Assembly: GCF_964340395.1 (NCBI RefSeq)
Contig: NC_135554.1
Span: forward strand, 15,645,592 to 15,709,591
Length of the DNA stretch: 64,000 nucleotides
From: Glandiceps talaboti
Lineage: Eukaryota; Hemichordata; Enteropneusta; Spengelidae
Direction: 5' to 3'
The stretch's first letter is position 1. Each line of letters opens with the position of its first letter. A program made the position numbers and the translations under genes. Shown one piece after another: positions 25,101 through 44,400 of this stretch. The notes beneath the pieces were generated by a model, which had not been told where the DNA came from, did no database searches, and saw nothing but the letters and a program-made list of their open reading frames with translations.

Positions 25101-27397
25101 AGGTATTGAGGCACCCAGACACCAACATGAAAGGCTTACCAAGGAGGAACGGCTGATGATAGAAAATGCACCCGTACAGGTATATGTGAAGAATAAAACT
25201 GAGTCAAATATTATCATTATATACTATGGAATATTATGACAGAAACCCATGACTCCTGAGTGCAAGTGTGACATACTCACTTGCTTGAAAGCTTGCAGTG
25301 TTCTCTTGGGCCATGCTTTTGTGAGTGTAGTGATCAACATCGTCGCAAACCACGACCGTGTTACGGTACCGTTCTTAACGAGCCGGTCCCTACTTATTTT
25401 AAAGTGTAGTGGAAACAACAGCTCTGGTTTGTGAGAATGAGTGATCAAATGTTGTGTAAAACATCACAAACATAAGTACAAATACTTCAGCGTATCCATA
25501 CTGGCATTCATGTGTCATGGGGTTCTGTTTTTATTACATGTTTATCAGAAAAAAGCAAATATCTGTCAAATTCATACCATACAATCATATGATTTTGTAT
25601 GCAAGGAATGATTGTGCCCTCCATTTACATTCACATATGCAATAATATTGCAATTGCACTGCAGTGAGAATACCACTAGTATGTGTACACACCAATGCAG
25701 GTAATCACGGATATGTGATACATGTAAATACATTTTTCACAAACAAACTTCTGATTGTTTCTCAGCCTAGATCTTTTGCTTGGGTTGATTTCATTATGTC
25801 ATCTCAACACTCGCTTAGACACATGCCAAACAGTCAGTTCTATATTCAAATCTAAACTCAGACTAAAATTTCACATAACAATGGCTCAACCCACTTCTTG
25901 AAATCTTTCCCATTGTGATTGTCAGATCCTGTCTACCAACTATGTTTATGTCGCACAGCTAGACTGTCCATGGTGACACCATGAATGTCATCTGAGGACA
26001 GGGAGTAGATGTAACAATGAATAAGAATTGGCAGCCCATTTTCTGGCTGATTCTGTGTTAAGTAAAATATTGAATTCAAACTTATAAGCAAGTGTTGAGA
26101 GGACACAGCTGAATTGAACCAAGTGAACAGTCTACATGTAGGTTAGCTGTCTCCATGTCTTAGCAACAACTCAAACACTTTTGAGGAAAATGTTATGGTA
26201 ATTGCATTTGAAGTAGACTGCTCCAAATAACACAACTTTTCTACATGTCTGTCATTACAGATTGCACAGTTGGAACAGGCTAATGAAGAACTACAAAAGG
26301 AGAATCAGGACCTACAAGAAGACCTGCATCAGATGCAGCTTGAACATGAACATGAGGCAGAATTATTAATGTTACCCCAGGCTGGAGGAGGAGATGCTAA
26401 TATTGAACACATCCAGGATGTTCCATTTAAAACTGCACGAGAGAACGATGATGGCCCTCCTAACAAGAAGTCCAAGTTAGAAGAACCTACTGGTAGTGTG
26501 CCAGTCAAGTATTGGGATCCAGAAAAGAAGACAGCAGACAGACCAAGGAAAACAGTGCATGAACCTGGTTCTCCCACCAAAAGTAATGTAAGTGAACTTT
26601 ACTTTCCTGATAAAGAATTCAAGAAAGATACTGCAGCCTCCCCTGAAGTGGAACCAGACAGGATTATGAAGGTGCCAGCTGCAACAAAAAGCATGGATGA
26701 TTTGACAACACATGACCTAAAATCAGATGATCAAGTCACTCCACTTGACATTCAGGAGAGAACAACTACCAGCCTGGATGAAGAAGGTAGTGAAGTCACT
26801 GTTGAATCAGCCATCCCTCCTGATGTAGAGAATATTGGCTGTCCCCACATACAAGATAGTGAAATAGCATCACTTCCTGAAAAAGATCCCACTATCCAGA
26901 CTTTGAGTTCTGTGCAAGATCTTCCATCTTCAGAAGTTGTATCAAGCAGTAGTGAAGATATAGATGTCATTGAACAAAAGGTAGAGGAACAGAATTTTGA
27001 CCTTGAAACCCCTAGCATGGCAGAGACCGCACAAAGAGTTGTTGATCTTGCCGTCAGTCCTGATGACCAAAACCTAGGTGCAACTGCCTCAGAGGAAGCA
27101 AGACCAGAAACAATAGGTATGGCAAGATTTGAAGAGTCTATTCTGACAAAATCAACAGAGGTGATCTCAAGATCTATCCTGGACACTATGGGTGGGGTCG
27201 ATGTCTTGGAGCCATTTGGTGCCAAAAGTAGTAGAGAGCAAAGTGAACACTCAGAGTCTGATGATGACTTTGTAGTTTTGAGAAAGGAGAGCATGGATGG
27301 TGAACCTGCTACAGATTCATCACCATCAGAAGGAACTGAAACAGTAGATGATAAAGATAACACAGAACACAATATCAGTGCTCTTAGCCTGGACTAA
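20407..27397 (+). CDS. CLCC1: Chloride channel CLIC-like protein 1
   Basis: Eight coding exons, all phase 0: 20407-20574, 21186-21257, 21610-21936, 22491-22730, 23109-23249, 23636-23824, 24904-25179 and 26261-27397. They encode about 849 residues (human has 551). A signal peptide (MSKMWSLLIVCCLFSTTVS) leads into the family signature NWVDPGDMMNYDSHTKTMR. A Cys-rich, Gln/Glu-rich luminal region follows. Membrane segments are LVSLVILAFGIIAFLIVIIA, FIVLFVISVPWTWVHLYK and IATFVLIVVIILFLIMMFGY. Between them are the conserved EWFRSVFTFSGDTC, VDPFWDVPPTQ and KPLEHLGEAIGKF. The last exon encodes a coiled-coil start and a long acidic tail, which accounts for most of the extra length. The family acts in the ER and nuclear envelope (anion channel; also linked to lipid and nuclear-pore biology). 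An untranslated first exon is inferred near 19800-19862, and an acceptor at 20391-20392 precedes the ATG. AATAAA lies at 27941. Confidence 0.93.
20702..21188. mobile_element. ~487-bp terminal-inverted-repeat transposon supplying a splice acceptor
   Basis: The ends are inverted repeats starting TAGCTGCAATAATTGTAGCG and staying alike for about 120 bp, with (GTTTTTGTGCCTTTTT) and its complement inside. Flanks are GTGGTAGATA (20692-20701) and GTGGCAGATA (21189-21198), a probable 8-10-bp target duplication with one difference. The acceptor of CLCC1 exon 2 (ATTATTGCAG, ending at 21185) lies inside the right inverted repeat, three bases from its end. A hAT- or Mutator-like non-autonomous element is plausible from the duplication length. 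Confidence 0.75.
21963..22165. repeat. (GT)n, (CA)n and (ATT)n microsatellites in a CLCC1 intron
   Basis: GT/TTGT repeats at about 21963-22045 are followed by a CACATGCA palindromic patch and an (ATT)n run at about 22129-22160. Confidence 0.95.
24535..24622. repeat. Local tandem pair related to 42045-42120
   Basis: AACTTGTACCTAGTTGTRTA plus CAAACAMATACCCCT occurs twice here with AGAAAGAGGACC between. A diverged two-copy version is at about 42045-42120. This points to a dispersed short repeat. Confidence 0.6.
25336..25400 (-). repeat. Dispersed repeat, copy 2
   Basis: This is the reverse-orientation counterpart of 12758-12830, within the last CLCC1 intron. Confidence 0.75.
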
Positions 27398-29265
27398 ATG
27401 ATCTGTTAAAATACTCAATTATGGAATTATACTAAAACTGACATTTTGAGTACATTATTACTAAAACTAATAGTAAACAACCTTTGCAGTTGCCATGTTA
27501 ATGCCAATTATGTGAAAATGAAAATCTAACAAGACTGAATGTTCATGGATTCTAGGTTCATAATATCAAATGAAAATTTCAACTTCTCGAGTCAAAATTT
27601 ACAGAAAATGTTTAACCCATGTTAACTCAACAATTCAGTGATACCCCACTGCAACCTTGTAATACACTCCTGGCAATGTGTGGATGATAGCTAGTGCGTC
27701 GTCTAGTGAACGGGGAAATTTGTTGTCGTGAGTCAAAATGATAAATCTCAGTTTTCTTGTGAATCGTGTCACCACATTGTACAGAATAGGTGAATGCTAT
27801 ATTTTTGGTGGTGTCACAAAAACTGTGTGTCAGTCTAGTAGTGTGACATTTTGATTTAGAAGGAACATTGGTGTCATACTTGGTATAATGTTTATTTGAA
27901 TGTCTGTAAAAAAAAGAGCTTGAACTGACTTTGCAACAAAAATAAATAGAAGTCTAAAAATAAGCTTAGGAACTAAAATGATTGAAAAAAAAAATTATGA
28001 TTACGTCTGCATTTGTAGTTTGATAATGTTTGTCAAATGTCAGTTAAGTTTTACACAACTCAAACTTTAGTATTCAGAAATACAATAACACTGGGTTATT
28101 GGCACTTCATTGTCACCATCGGACAGAGCTGGAAGTAACTATACATACAAACAACTCTCCGATATAGAAATGAGATGATGTGGTATTAATAACAGTCTTG
28201 AACTTATACTTACATCACTGAAAAGTTATATGGAATTATTTGGAAAATCAATATAAAATGTTGTATATTATAGCTATGTCATCAACATCTATATGACCAT
28301 AACCTTTTACATTGCTATGATTGTACTTGTCACCTATCATGGTAAAATATAATTTTTAATATGTCTGTTACATTGGAATCACCAAAGTTATGAAATACCA
28401 CACTTTTTTAACATTCAAAGGTCAAAGGTTACAGACATGGTGAGTTTCATATGACATTTACTCGTCAATCCAAATTAAACTGGATTTTGCTAAGTGGTAT
28501 TATTTATAAAATGAAATTTACATTTTAGGGGTCAATTTGTACCTTTAGTTCATGTTATGAGGTCAGGTGAGATTTTCTACAAGGACAACAGCACACCTAT
28601 GTGCAAAAGAGTTAGTTTGCCTCGTAGACTGAGACTTTAGTCCTGTAAGTCCCCCGCTAAAGTCCCTCACTTCTCGCAGCTTCGCCACTCGGCTTTACAA
28701 AGTTATGGGGCGATAGTCTGGCAGCAAGACTAACTAAGACAGTGGTCACTGGATGATTTCTCCAGCATGGGGTCTGAACACCAATGACCATTTCAGCTAA
28801 TGTTGATTTTAAGCATAGACAATTTCGTGTAGGGTCTATGTATTACCCTGGTAAGACAAGAGGGTCCCTTCCTGAAGGCAGGGCATTTGATATTACAAGA
28901 CTTTTTGAGACTTGTTACTCTTGTCTATATTGTGTAAATAAGTGAAGTTTAAATTGTAATATTCACATCGTGAAGGTGTGATTTGGGAGCTTGATAACCT
29001 TGCAAGCTTTCTGATGGACAATACTTGTAATGAAAAATAAGTGTGAAGTATCTGTAATATTACCAATTTTCCTATATCACAAACAGCTCATGAATAAAAC
29101 AAATTAAAACCAAGTAGGCAAGTGCATAATGCAATGAACTAAGTGAATTCCATCTATTTTTGAAACAGTATGGAAAATATCTAATTGTGGGATCATGGTT
29201 TTCTATTATTTTGAGGTCGAATGAACACAATTCTGGAAATGTAAGAAACGGTTTTTACACTTACT

Positions 29266-29619
29266 TTAAAGTGGCCATATGGATGAGAATTTGGTATTTA
29301 TTTTGGATTTTTATTTGATAAAACAGCTTCACTGTGTTTTTCTATTTGAAAAAATAAAGCGAAAGAACATATTCCAAGTCCATGTTCATAACTCAATACA
29401 TTGCAAAAAGATGCAAAAAGTGTAAAAAGTTTGTTATTGTACGTACAATAACAAACATTTTACACATTGTTTATTGTTTTGCTGTTTATTGAGATGTGAA
29501 CATGGACTTGGTATATGTTATTTCACATTATTTTTTCAAGTAGAAAAACATAGTGAAGCTCTTTTATCAAATAAAAATCCAAAATAAATACCAAATTCTC
29601 ATCCATATGGCCACTTTAA
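29266..29619. mobile_element. 354-bp near-perfect fold-back element
   Basis: The whole element is one long inverted repeat, from TTAAAGTGGCCATATGGATG to its complement, centred on TTATTGTACGTACAATAA near 29440. It begins and ends at TTAA, which is the target preference of piggyBac-like transposons. A diverged copy is at about 2128-2232 and a fragment near 42826-42860. Confidence 0.85.
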
Positions 29620-31204
29620 TTAAAGATAGTCTCCTACTACTGTAGTAGTGTCCATCCGTTCATGAAATCATGACACTAATCCTTGCGGTTCTTTCATCAG
29701 AAATGATGACTGGCATGAGTTAAATAATACCCCCGGTAGCAAGGATTAATGGCATGTTTATTTTATTTCGTTACTTAATCAAAGTTCAGTACTTTGAGCA
29801 TTTTGAAAACTTTTGACAGCTTCAGTCCTTGTGTCCGTATCCATTATTATATTTGATCATCATAAACGGAAACCATTCCAGAACTTAGATATATACTCTT
29901 TTTATTGCAATGTTTTAGTTGTCAATATTAAGCAATACAAACTCTGTTTTCAAATAAATTCAATAAACTCCATAATGGTAATGAAAGTACCATTAATATG
30001 GTGAACTTCTGTACTCTGCATTTACATTTTTTTTGGCCGAATAAATATTTCTTGCACCAAATATACTGATTTGTTGTCATACATTATTGAACCATGTCTA
30101 AGACTTCAATCAAGCAGTGAGTCAGAAAGACGAAGGGGCAGAGAGGCAAATCAAATTTGGCAGGGTAAAAAGAAACTACTGTGTACCAGTGACACATCTT
30201 TGACATAGAGGGTACACTGATGAAATTCTATATTTCCATCATCATTCCAATCCATCTCATTCAAATACTTCCCACATGATCCATAATAAGGTCATGACCT
30301 CAAAATAACATTTTGGCCAGGTATGTGTTTTTCAGTTCTATAATATACACCCTTTTTTTTACAAGAGGTGAGGTCAAACATCTTGGCTTACAGTTACACC
30401 TGCACTAGCTGCAACGGATATATATATATTATTAATATACAGCAAATTTTGCCATCAATCACACCGATAAAATTCCTAGAATGTCATGAGTACTCAATCC
30501 CTGGCAGTATTCAAATATTTCCCTGAGCGAGTATAAACACATGAATACTAACAATGGTATATCTATGTACCAGTAACATAGGGTTAATGCTGAATACAGG
30601 ATATCGGTACTCGTGTCATAATGGAGGACAAATCATTGGTATAAACTTCTACATACAAGCATAACCTGTGTAACAGATAACCCAAGACAATGGCCATACA
30701 GACCCTACAAACTAAAATTACCATCTATCATAGTGTGAACAAGAGTGCAAGTTTACAGCTGCATGAGGCAGGATTCGTTGGCTCCATTACAGCCATCTGC
30801 CATACATATCTTTTACCATATGGTGCCTCTAGTGTTGTATAATCTATACTGAACATACACTATTCATTCATTGAATTACTATATTCGGTTACTTCTTTAT
30901 TCAGGATGTGGGACAAAGCAACACATTAACTCCATTACAGCTATCTGCCATATCTTTCACCACAGTGAGTCTAGTGTGGTACTTTCTGTACAATATATTC
31001 ACAGTTTGATGACAAAGGAATACATACAATCATACAATACTAAACTTATTTCATAATCATGGTTCACACAAGACAATATAATTCACATGTTTATTATTGA
31101 AGTGCGGTCATAAAGCGACCATTTACTTGTTCATTTATTGTCATTATCATGTATTGTACATATAGCAATGTCTTTGATAGCTAATAGGATGTAAGTGAGT
31201 ATAG

Positions 31205-31350
31205 CCGACAACATTGCCATTGGTATTCCCTGTGTAAGTGACTTGTTTACAGACCTCCTAAACTCAGCAATGCCATTGGTAGTCCCTGTGTAAGTGACTT
31301 GTTTACAGACCTCCTAAACTCAGCAATGCCATTGGTAGTCCCTGTGTAAC
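31205..31350. repeat. Tandem repeat, unit 56 bp, about 2.5 copies
   Basis: AATGCCATTGGTAGTCCCTG followed by TGTAAGTGACTTGTTTACAG repeats with few changes just downstream (3' side) of UROD. Confidence 0.9.
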
Positions 31351-31471
31351 AACACCTGAAAACTGTTCAACCCAGTTTGAATGTCCACAAAGTAAAAATT
31401 ACCAGTACTTCATTGATGCTGTTTATTCTACAGTCACCACTGGAAGATCATGAGGGTTACTTATAATGTCA

Positions 31472-39016
<7,545 letters not shown>

Positions 39017-41423
39017 CTTGAATAAAACTCCCTAACCACATTGAAATTTCACGTCATGATTTCATGACGGTTAAGGGGTCTTAGACAAGCAATAACAAAG
39101 GGAAAGCCAGTCATTTCATAAGCTCACGTCACCGGCATAAATTCACTTACATGGGGGTTTTTTTCAACTGCATTGTTCTTTCAGTGTTATACGTCTCAGC
39201 TTGTTCATCTAATAAATATTAATGTATGCTAAGTCCCATGCGGCAACAGCATACCACTGAAAGAACAAGAGTTTCCATTTTATGAGTTGGTATTTCTTGG
39301 CCACTAGCACTGAGCAAAATTTATGTATAAATGAAAAAATCTTTATTTTCTGGATGGCATTCCCCTATATGTTTTTCTCTGCTCCTCCTCTTTGATATAC
39401 ATTACCAATAATGTTGGCAACCAAAGGTACTTCTATTTCATTGCTTTATGTAATCTTGTTTGTTTTATACTATAAAATTTGGTTTGATAACAGACTTTTA
39501 AGGGCTTATGGTATTCGGCGAAACAAAACAAAACAAAACAAAACAAAACAAAACAAAACAAAACAAAATGAAACAAGATTCTATGTAGAACCTCAGACCA
39601 CTATAGTCGTCTGAGGTAGAACACTGTTCAGTATGTGCTACCTAAAAGCAATGGTATTCGGCGAAACAAAACAAAACGAAACGAAACAAAACAAAACAAA
39701 ATGAAACAAGATTCTATGTAGAACCACAGACCACTATAGTCGTCTGAGGTAGAACACTGTTCAGTATGTGCTACCTAAAAGCAGACACAGAAGTCTTAAC
39801 ACAATAAGTTATGTATCTTCCATCATCAGGAATTACTTGTACCCTACCAATACATGATGAGACATGTCAATAAAAACACACACATAGATAGACAAAAGTA
39901 TTAACTTTGAACACATACTATTTATTTCTTCTCCTCCAGAGATAGTATTTGTACAGATTAAGAATACCAAAACTTAATTAAAGGGTCACAAGCTGAGTTT
40001 ACACATTTTGGGGGTATAATTTTTTATGTATTCTAACATAAGCATATCTAACTATCATCTCTTATTGGCAGATTTCAAATCTCATATAAAGCTAAGCTGT
40101 GATGCACTTTTCAAACAAAAGACTCCCTAGGTCAAGCATTTTTTCCACTACAGAGTAGGATCTTACCTACTCTACAATTATCAACTTTAACTTGAAAGGA
40201 ATAATAAAACATACAATCAATCCCATTTTTCCTGCATCCATTACATATATATATATTTTGACAAATGAATATTAATTTAGCTGGATATGAGGTGAAGAGG
40301 TGAAAATTGGGCTTATGCAAATGAGTAAACTTGTCTACATATATGCAGATGTGGCCTTGGAACCTGGAAGGGACTGTCTACATATATGAAGAGGTGGTGT
40401 TGTATGGGTTAAAAATAATGCATGAAAGATTAAATGACATAATTAACATGATAATACTAATTATATGTCAAAGGAACCTCTATTATGCTAATAAATAGGA
40501 TAACAGTGCCAGTACTATATCAGTACCATCAAGGCATGAATTGACACTAGAATAGTTTTATGTAAGTATTTTCACTCAAGTCAAAAAAACTTAACACCCA
40601 GCTTGTGCCACATACTTTACTATTTGCATAAAAAGTCTCTCTTTCCATGCTGTGATTGCTAAAGAAATATCTGGTAATGTACAAGTTCATTTGAAAATCA
40701 ACAAAACAAAACTTTCAAATTTTAACAATTATTGACATCATTTTAAAGTCATCATTGGAACACATAAATTTTGTATTCAGATTATTCACACTATTCAAAT
40801 GTTTCAAGTAAAATTTAGTAATATACTAGTATGACTCAAATATTTTCACATAAATTTATATCATACGTTTTCAGGTAAACTTTACATACTGTATAACATA
40901 TAATGAATTTAAACTCAAATGTCTACGAATACAATTTATATTATGACTTACAAAGGCTATAATATATGTCAAGCAGTTCGGTTTTCGAGCAATGAACTTG
41001 CGATCTGTCATTGTGATGAGGATCTCATAATCTGATTAGGATCCTTGACCAAGACAAATCGAAAGCTCAATGCAAAAAAAACTTTGAACTGCTTGTGAGT
41101 TATAACCTGTGTATTAAAGTCATTTAGTCTGACAACTTAATGAACTGTTTGGTCATCTATGTGACAATCATGGACAATTTATATCATATAACCCAACTAT
41201 TTCAAATATAATTTATATCACATAAATCAAATATTTAAAATAAATTTATATAATAACTTACATAAATATATAACTCAAATTTCAAATAAAATTTATGACA
41301 TCTGTAACTGAAAAGTTTTCAAGTAAACATTTACATAATAAAAGTAAGATAATGTTAACTAGATTTAGCTGGAAAATCTGTGGTTATTGATTTGCTCAAT
41401 GTTCTGGTGGCTTGGGAGTTCTC
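39017..41423. other. Intergenic stretch between UROD and the unidentified minus-strand gene
   Basis: No exon is recognised. A tandem duplication of about 140 bp with (AAAAC)n tracts lies at 39508-39783. The rest is AT-rich and unremarkable. Confidence 0.6.
39508..39783. repeat. Tandem duplication with (AAAAC)n and a CTCAGACC hairpin
   Basis: Copies 39508-39650 and 39651-39783 share ATGGTATTCGGCGAAACAAA, a variable (AAAAC)n tract, and ACCTCAGACCACTATAGTCG then TCTGAGGTAGAACACTG. The palindrome CCTCAGAC...GTCTGAGG is present in copy 1; in copy 2 one base differs. Confidence 0.9.
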
Positions 41424-44400
41424 TCATATATCCATTGGTAAAGTGGGGTCTAATAACCCTTGCCTGTCAAGCATGTCCAGTGTGATCTGACGATTCATCA
41501 AGGATGTCTTGAAAACATGATGGTGATCATCTTCATTTGATAAGGCACCTGTTGAGAAATCAGATCAAGAAAACTTGTCATTGTCAAATTCTAGTCCACT
41601 ATTGATAAAATTTACCAATTTCTCATTTCATGGGGAAATATTTGAGATTGAACATTCCTCATGATAAAAAAAAACTCTTCCTTATGGGCTTAAAAGGGGA
41701 TGTTCTAGTGAGAGGAGGAGTTATGTGGTCTTCATAAAAGTTAGAATTTGGTATGAGATCTTTTCATGGATAATTTTTTGACGGAGTGAAGCAGAGCAAA
41801 AATTATCCATGAAGATTTATCTCTTCTTGAACTATAACCAACTTAGACGTCATTAAAAGTATCACTCAGGGGCCCATACATTAGTTTGATATGCATTGTT
41901 GGCAGAGCAGCGTGTGTGTGTGTGTGGGGGGGGGGGGGGGGCATTACATAGATATTGTTTGACACCTCTCAGTGAAATGTTTTCTAGTGGAAATGACAAT
42001 TGTAGCTTATTGAGCCAGGAATTATGACACTTAGATGCAAACTAACCCAACTTGTACTTAGTTGTGTACAAACAAATATCACCTAGGCAGAAAGAAGACC
42101 AACTTGTACTTAGTTGATTGTTTGAATCAGAGCAAGGTGGCCTTTCACCACTACATTATCACATATTACTATTTTAAGATTAGGTTGGACCATGTATGAC
42201 ATATATTTCAACTTGAGTGTTATCAGTTCAGATTTGATAAAGATGACATAATTAGCTGTAACTTACCACAGTGTTCATAGATGTTTTGACCTTGACCTTG
42301 ATGCAGTCTTGCTTTTAAACCTCTGAGTTCTAGGTACATAGCTTGAAGTAACTTAATGTGCTGCATTGTGGTTTGTAAAATGTTGCATTGACTCGCTTCA
42401 CTACCATCTACAAAAAGAAAATATTCCATGATCATGGACATACCCATACTGAGTTTAATAGTTGTTTTGTCTTACACGTTATGCTACAAACAATTGAAAG
42501 TCAATTTTGGTTAGAAAATTGAAGGCCCTAATCGAGATGTTTAGATGAGTCATGACTCATCTGAGATTTTTTCCCGGAAATAAGGCAGGGTCACGGCCTC
42601 GGTAGAACACTGTTGCATCAATATGAACATTTTTATTCAACACCATTGATGATGATTATTTTTATTTGACAGATAAACATGCCATTTGAGACAATAAGTA
42701 TTGATATTAAAGAATTAAAATCAAAAACCTGCCAGCGTGTCTACTTTATTTTACTGTCTCCTACTAGGAGCTTTTGTTCCCAAAATTTAACAATCCAAAA
42801 TCTTGCCCAAAGATTTAATTTGCTAGGCTATAAAGTAGCCTTATGGATGAGAATTGAATTGAGTTGAAACTGTCCTGTTCACTAGAGTTCATACCAAAGA
42901 TATGTGTCTTGTTATCCAAAAAAGAGGAAACCTGAATGGTTTGAACAATGGAGGCATAACAAAGAGTATGATAACTAAATTTTGAAATGATATAAACATT
43001 GGAGTTTGTTATGTTGTAAAGTTTGTTAATATGTGTTGATCAGTGATTGCAGAAAAGTGTATTCTTGGACTATCATATTATCTAATTATTTATCACTTTT
43101 TTTTTTAAATTTGTTTACATTTTTTTAATCATAAAGAAACAGAAATATTCCAATTTAACATTGTCACAAACAAGAGTGACAAAGGCTGGCTATTCCATTA
43201 AAGGGCTGTGTTTTAATCCTGGGTCATTGCATTAGTGTTATCTTATCTGTGGAGCCACGAGGATTACATGGGATTATTGTTTTATTCTACACTAACCTTT
43301 TCTATAGCTCTATCAGACAGCTGTTTTTCACATGTTAATTTCAATCCTGATCCAAAGTGGGACTCTAAGATCGAACATTAATATGTCTATATCGAATTCC
43401 TTCTAATTATTTTTTTATCACTATTTCAACATTTTTTGCTTAATCTATAAGAAGCAACTTACTGTACCTTGAGCATTATGGTTTTCAAGTAATCCAGATT
43501 CAGGTAATTTTGATTTCAGTTTTTCATATGCTTTCTGCAAGAGTAAATGTCTTTTCTTTTCTCTTGATTCTACCAATTCTTTTTCCCAGTCTATGTCTAT
43601 GCCAGAATCTGCTGTGCTAACAGACCAGTGTCTGTATGTTTGTTTGCAAATTGGTGACTGGAAAGGTGAGCTGTCAGAGCCAAAACATGAACGATTGTCA
43701 CTTTCTGATGATGTCACAGACATACAGTCTTCTGATTGGCTGTTGAAAGGTGATTCCATTTCTGAAGCACATCTCTTCCGAGGGAAGCGGAGACCCCGTG
43801 GTTGGTGACAACCTTGTAAAAAGCTAGCCATATTCCATGATGGATTTCTGGGTGAAGGTAACGAGAGGTTTTGATGACTTGTGTTCGGCTGCAAGAACTT
43901 ATCTGCGCCAGGAGACACTGACCCCATACCAAATGAGGATAAACTTTGGGAACTGTAACTCAATTGGTTTGAGTCAGCATAAGTAGTTGAGCTGGCTTTT
44001 GATTGGTTAACATCAATAAAGGGAATTTCTAGGTGAATTTTATCAGTAGGAATATCTACATATAAAATAAGAAAAAAATATATCATTCGAATTTTCTTAT
44101 TTGTCATTAAAAACTTCTTATCGTTTTACCGTAAACAAAGTGTTCATTTGATGGTGTTCCCTGCTGTTCAATGCTCCCCACGGAGTTGGGGTAGTTTCAA
44201 AAAGGGCCCTTGTACAGCTATAGATCCATGCCAGGGGTAATAATTGTAAAGTGCTTTGAGCACAGAGTGGGAAAGCTCTATATAAAACTAACATTATTAT
44301 TATTACTATTATTATTATATGTAACCATTTTATTGTTGCTGTTTTCTTGAGGAGAAATCTGTCATTTTTCATTAACAGATAATTCAAATAGTGAGCTTGT

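Larger units (their letters stand above)
27398..31471. other. CLCC1 3' UTR and intergenic repeats
   Basis: No exon is seen. The stretch holds the fold-back element at 29266-29619, a diverged duplication (30775-30840 and 30925-30990, TCCATTACAGCYATCTGCCAT), and a tandem repeat with a 56-bp unit at about 31205-31350. Confidence 0.6.

Noticed and set aside
26752-27372. 206-codon minus-strand frame opposite the last CLCC1 exon
   Set aside because: It is a shadow of the real CLCC1 exon, which is in phase with the preceding exons.
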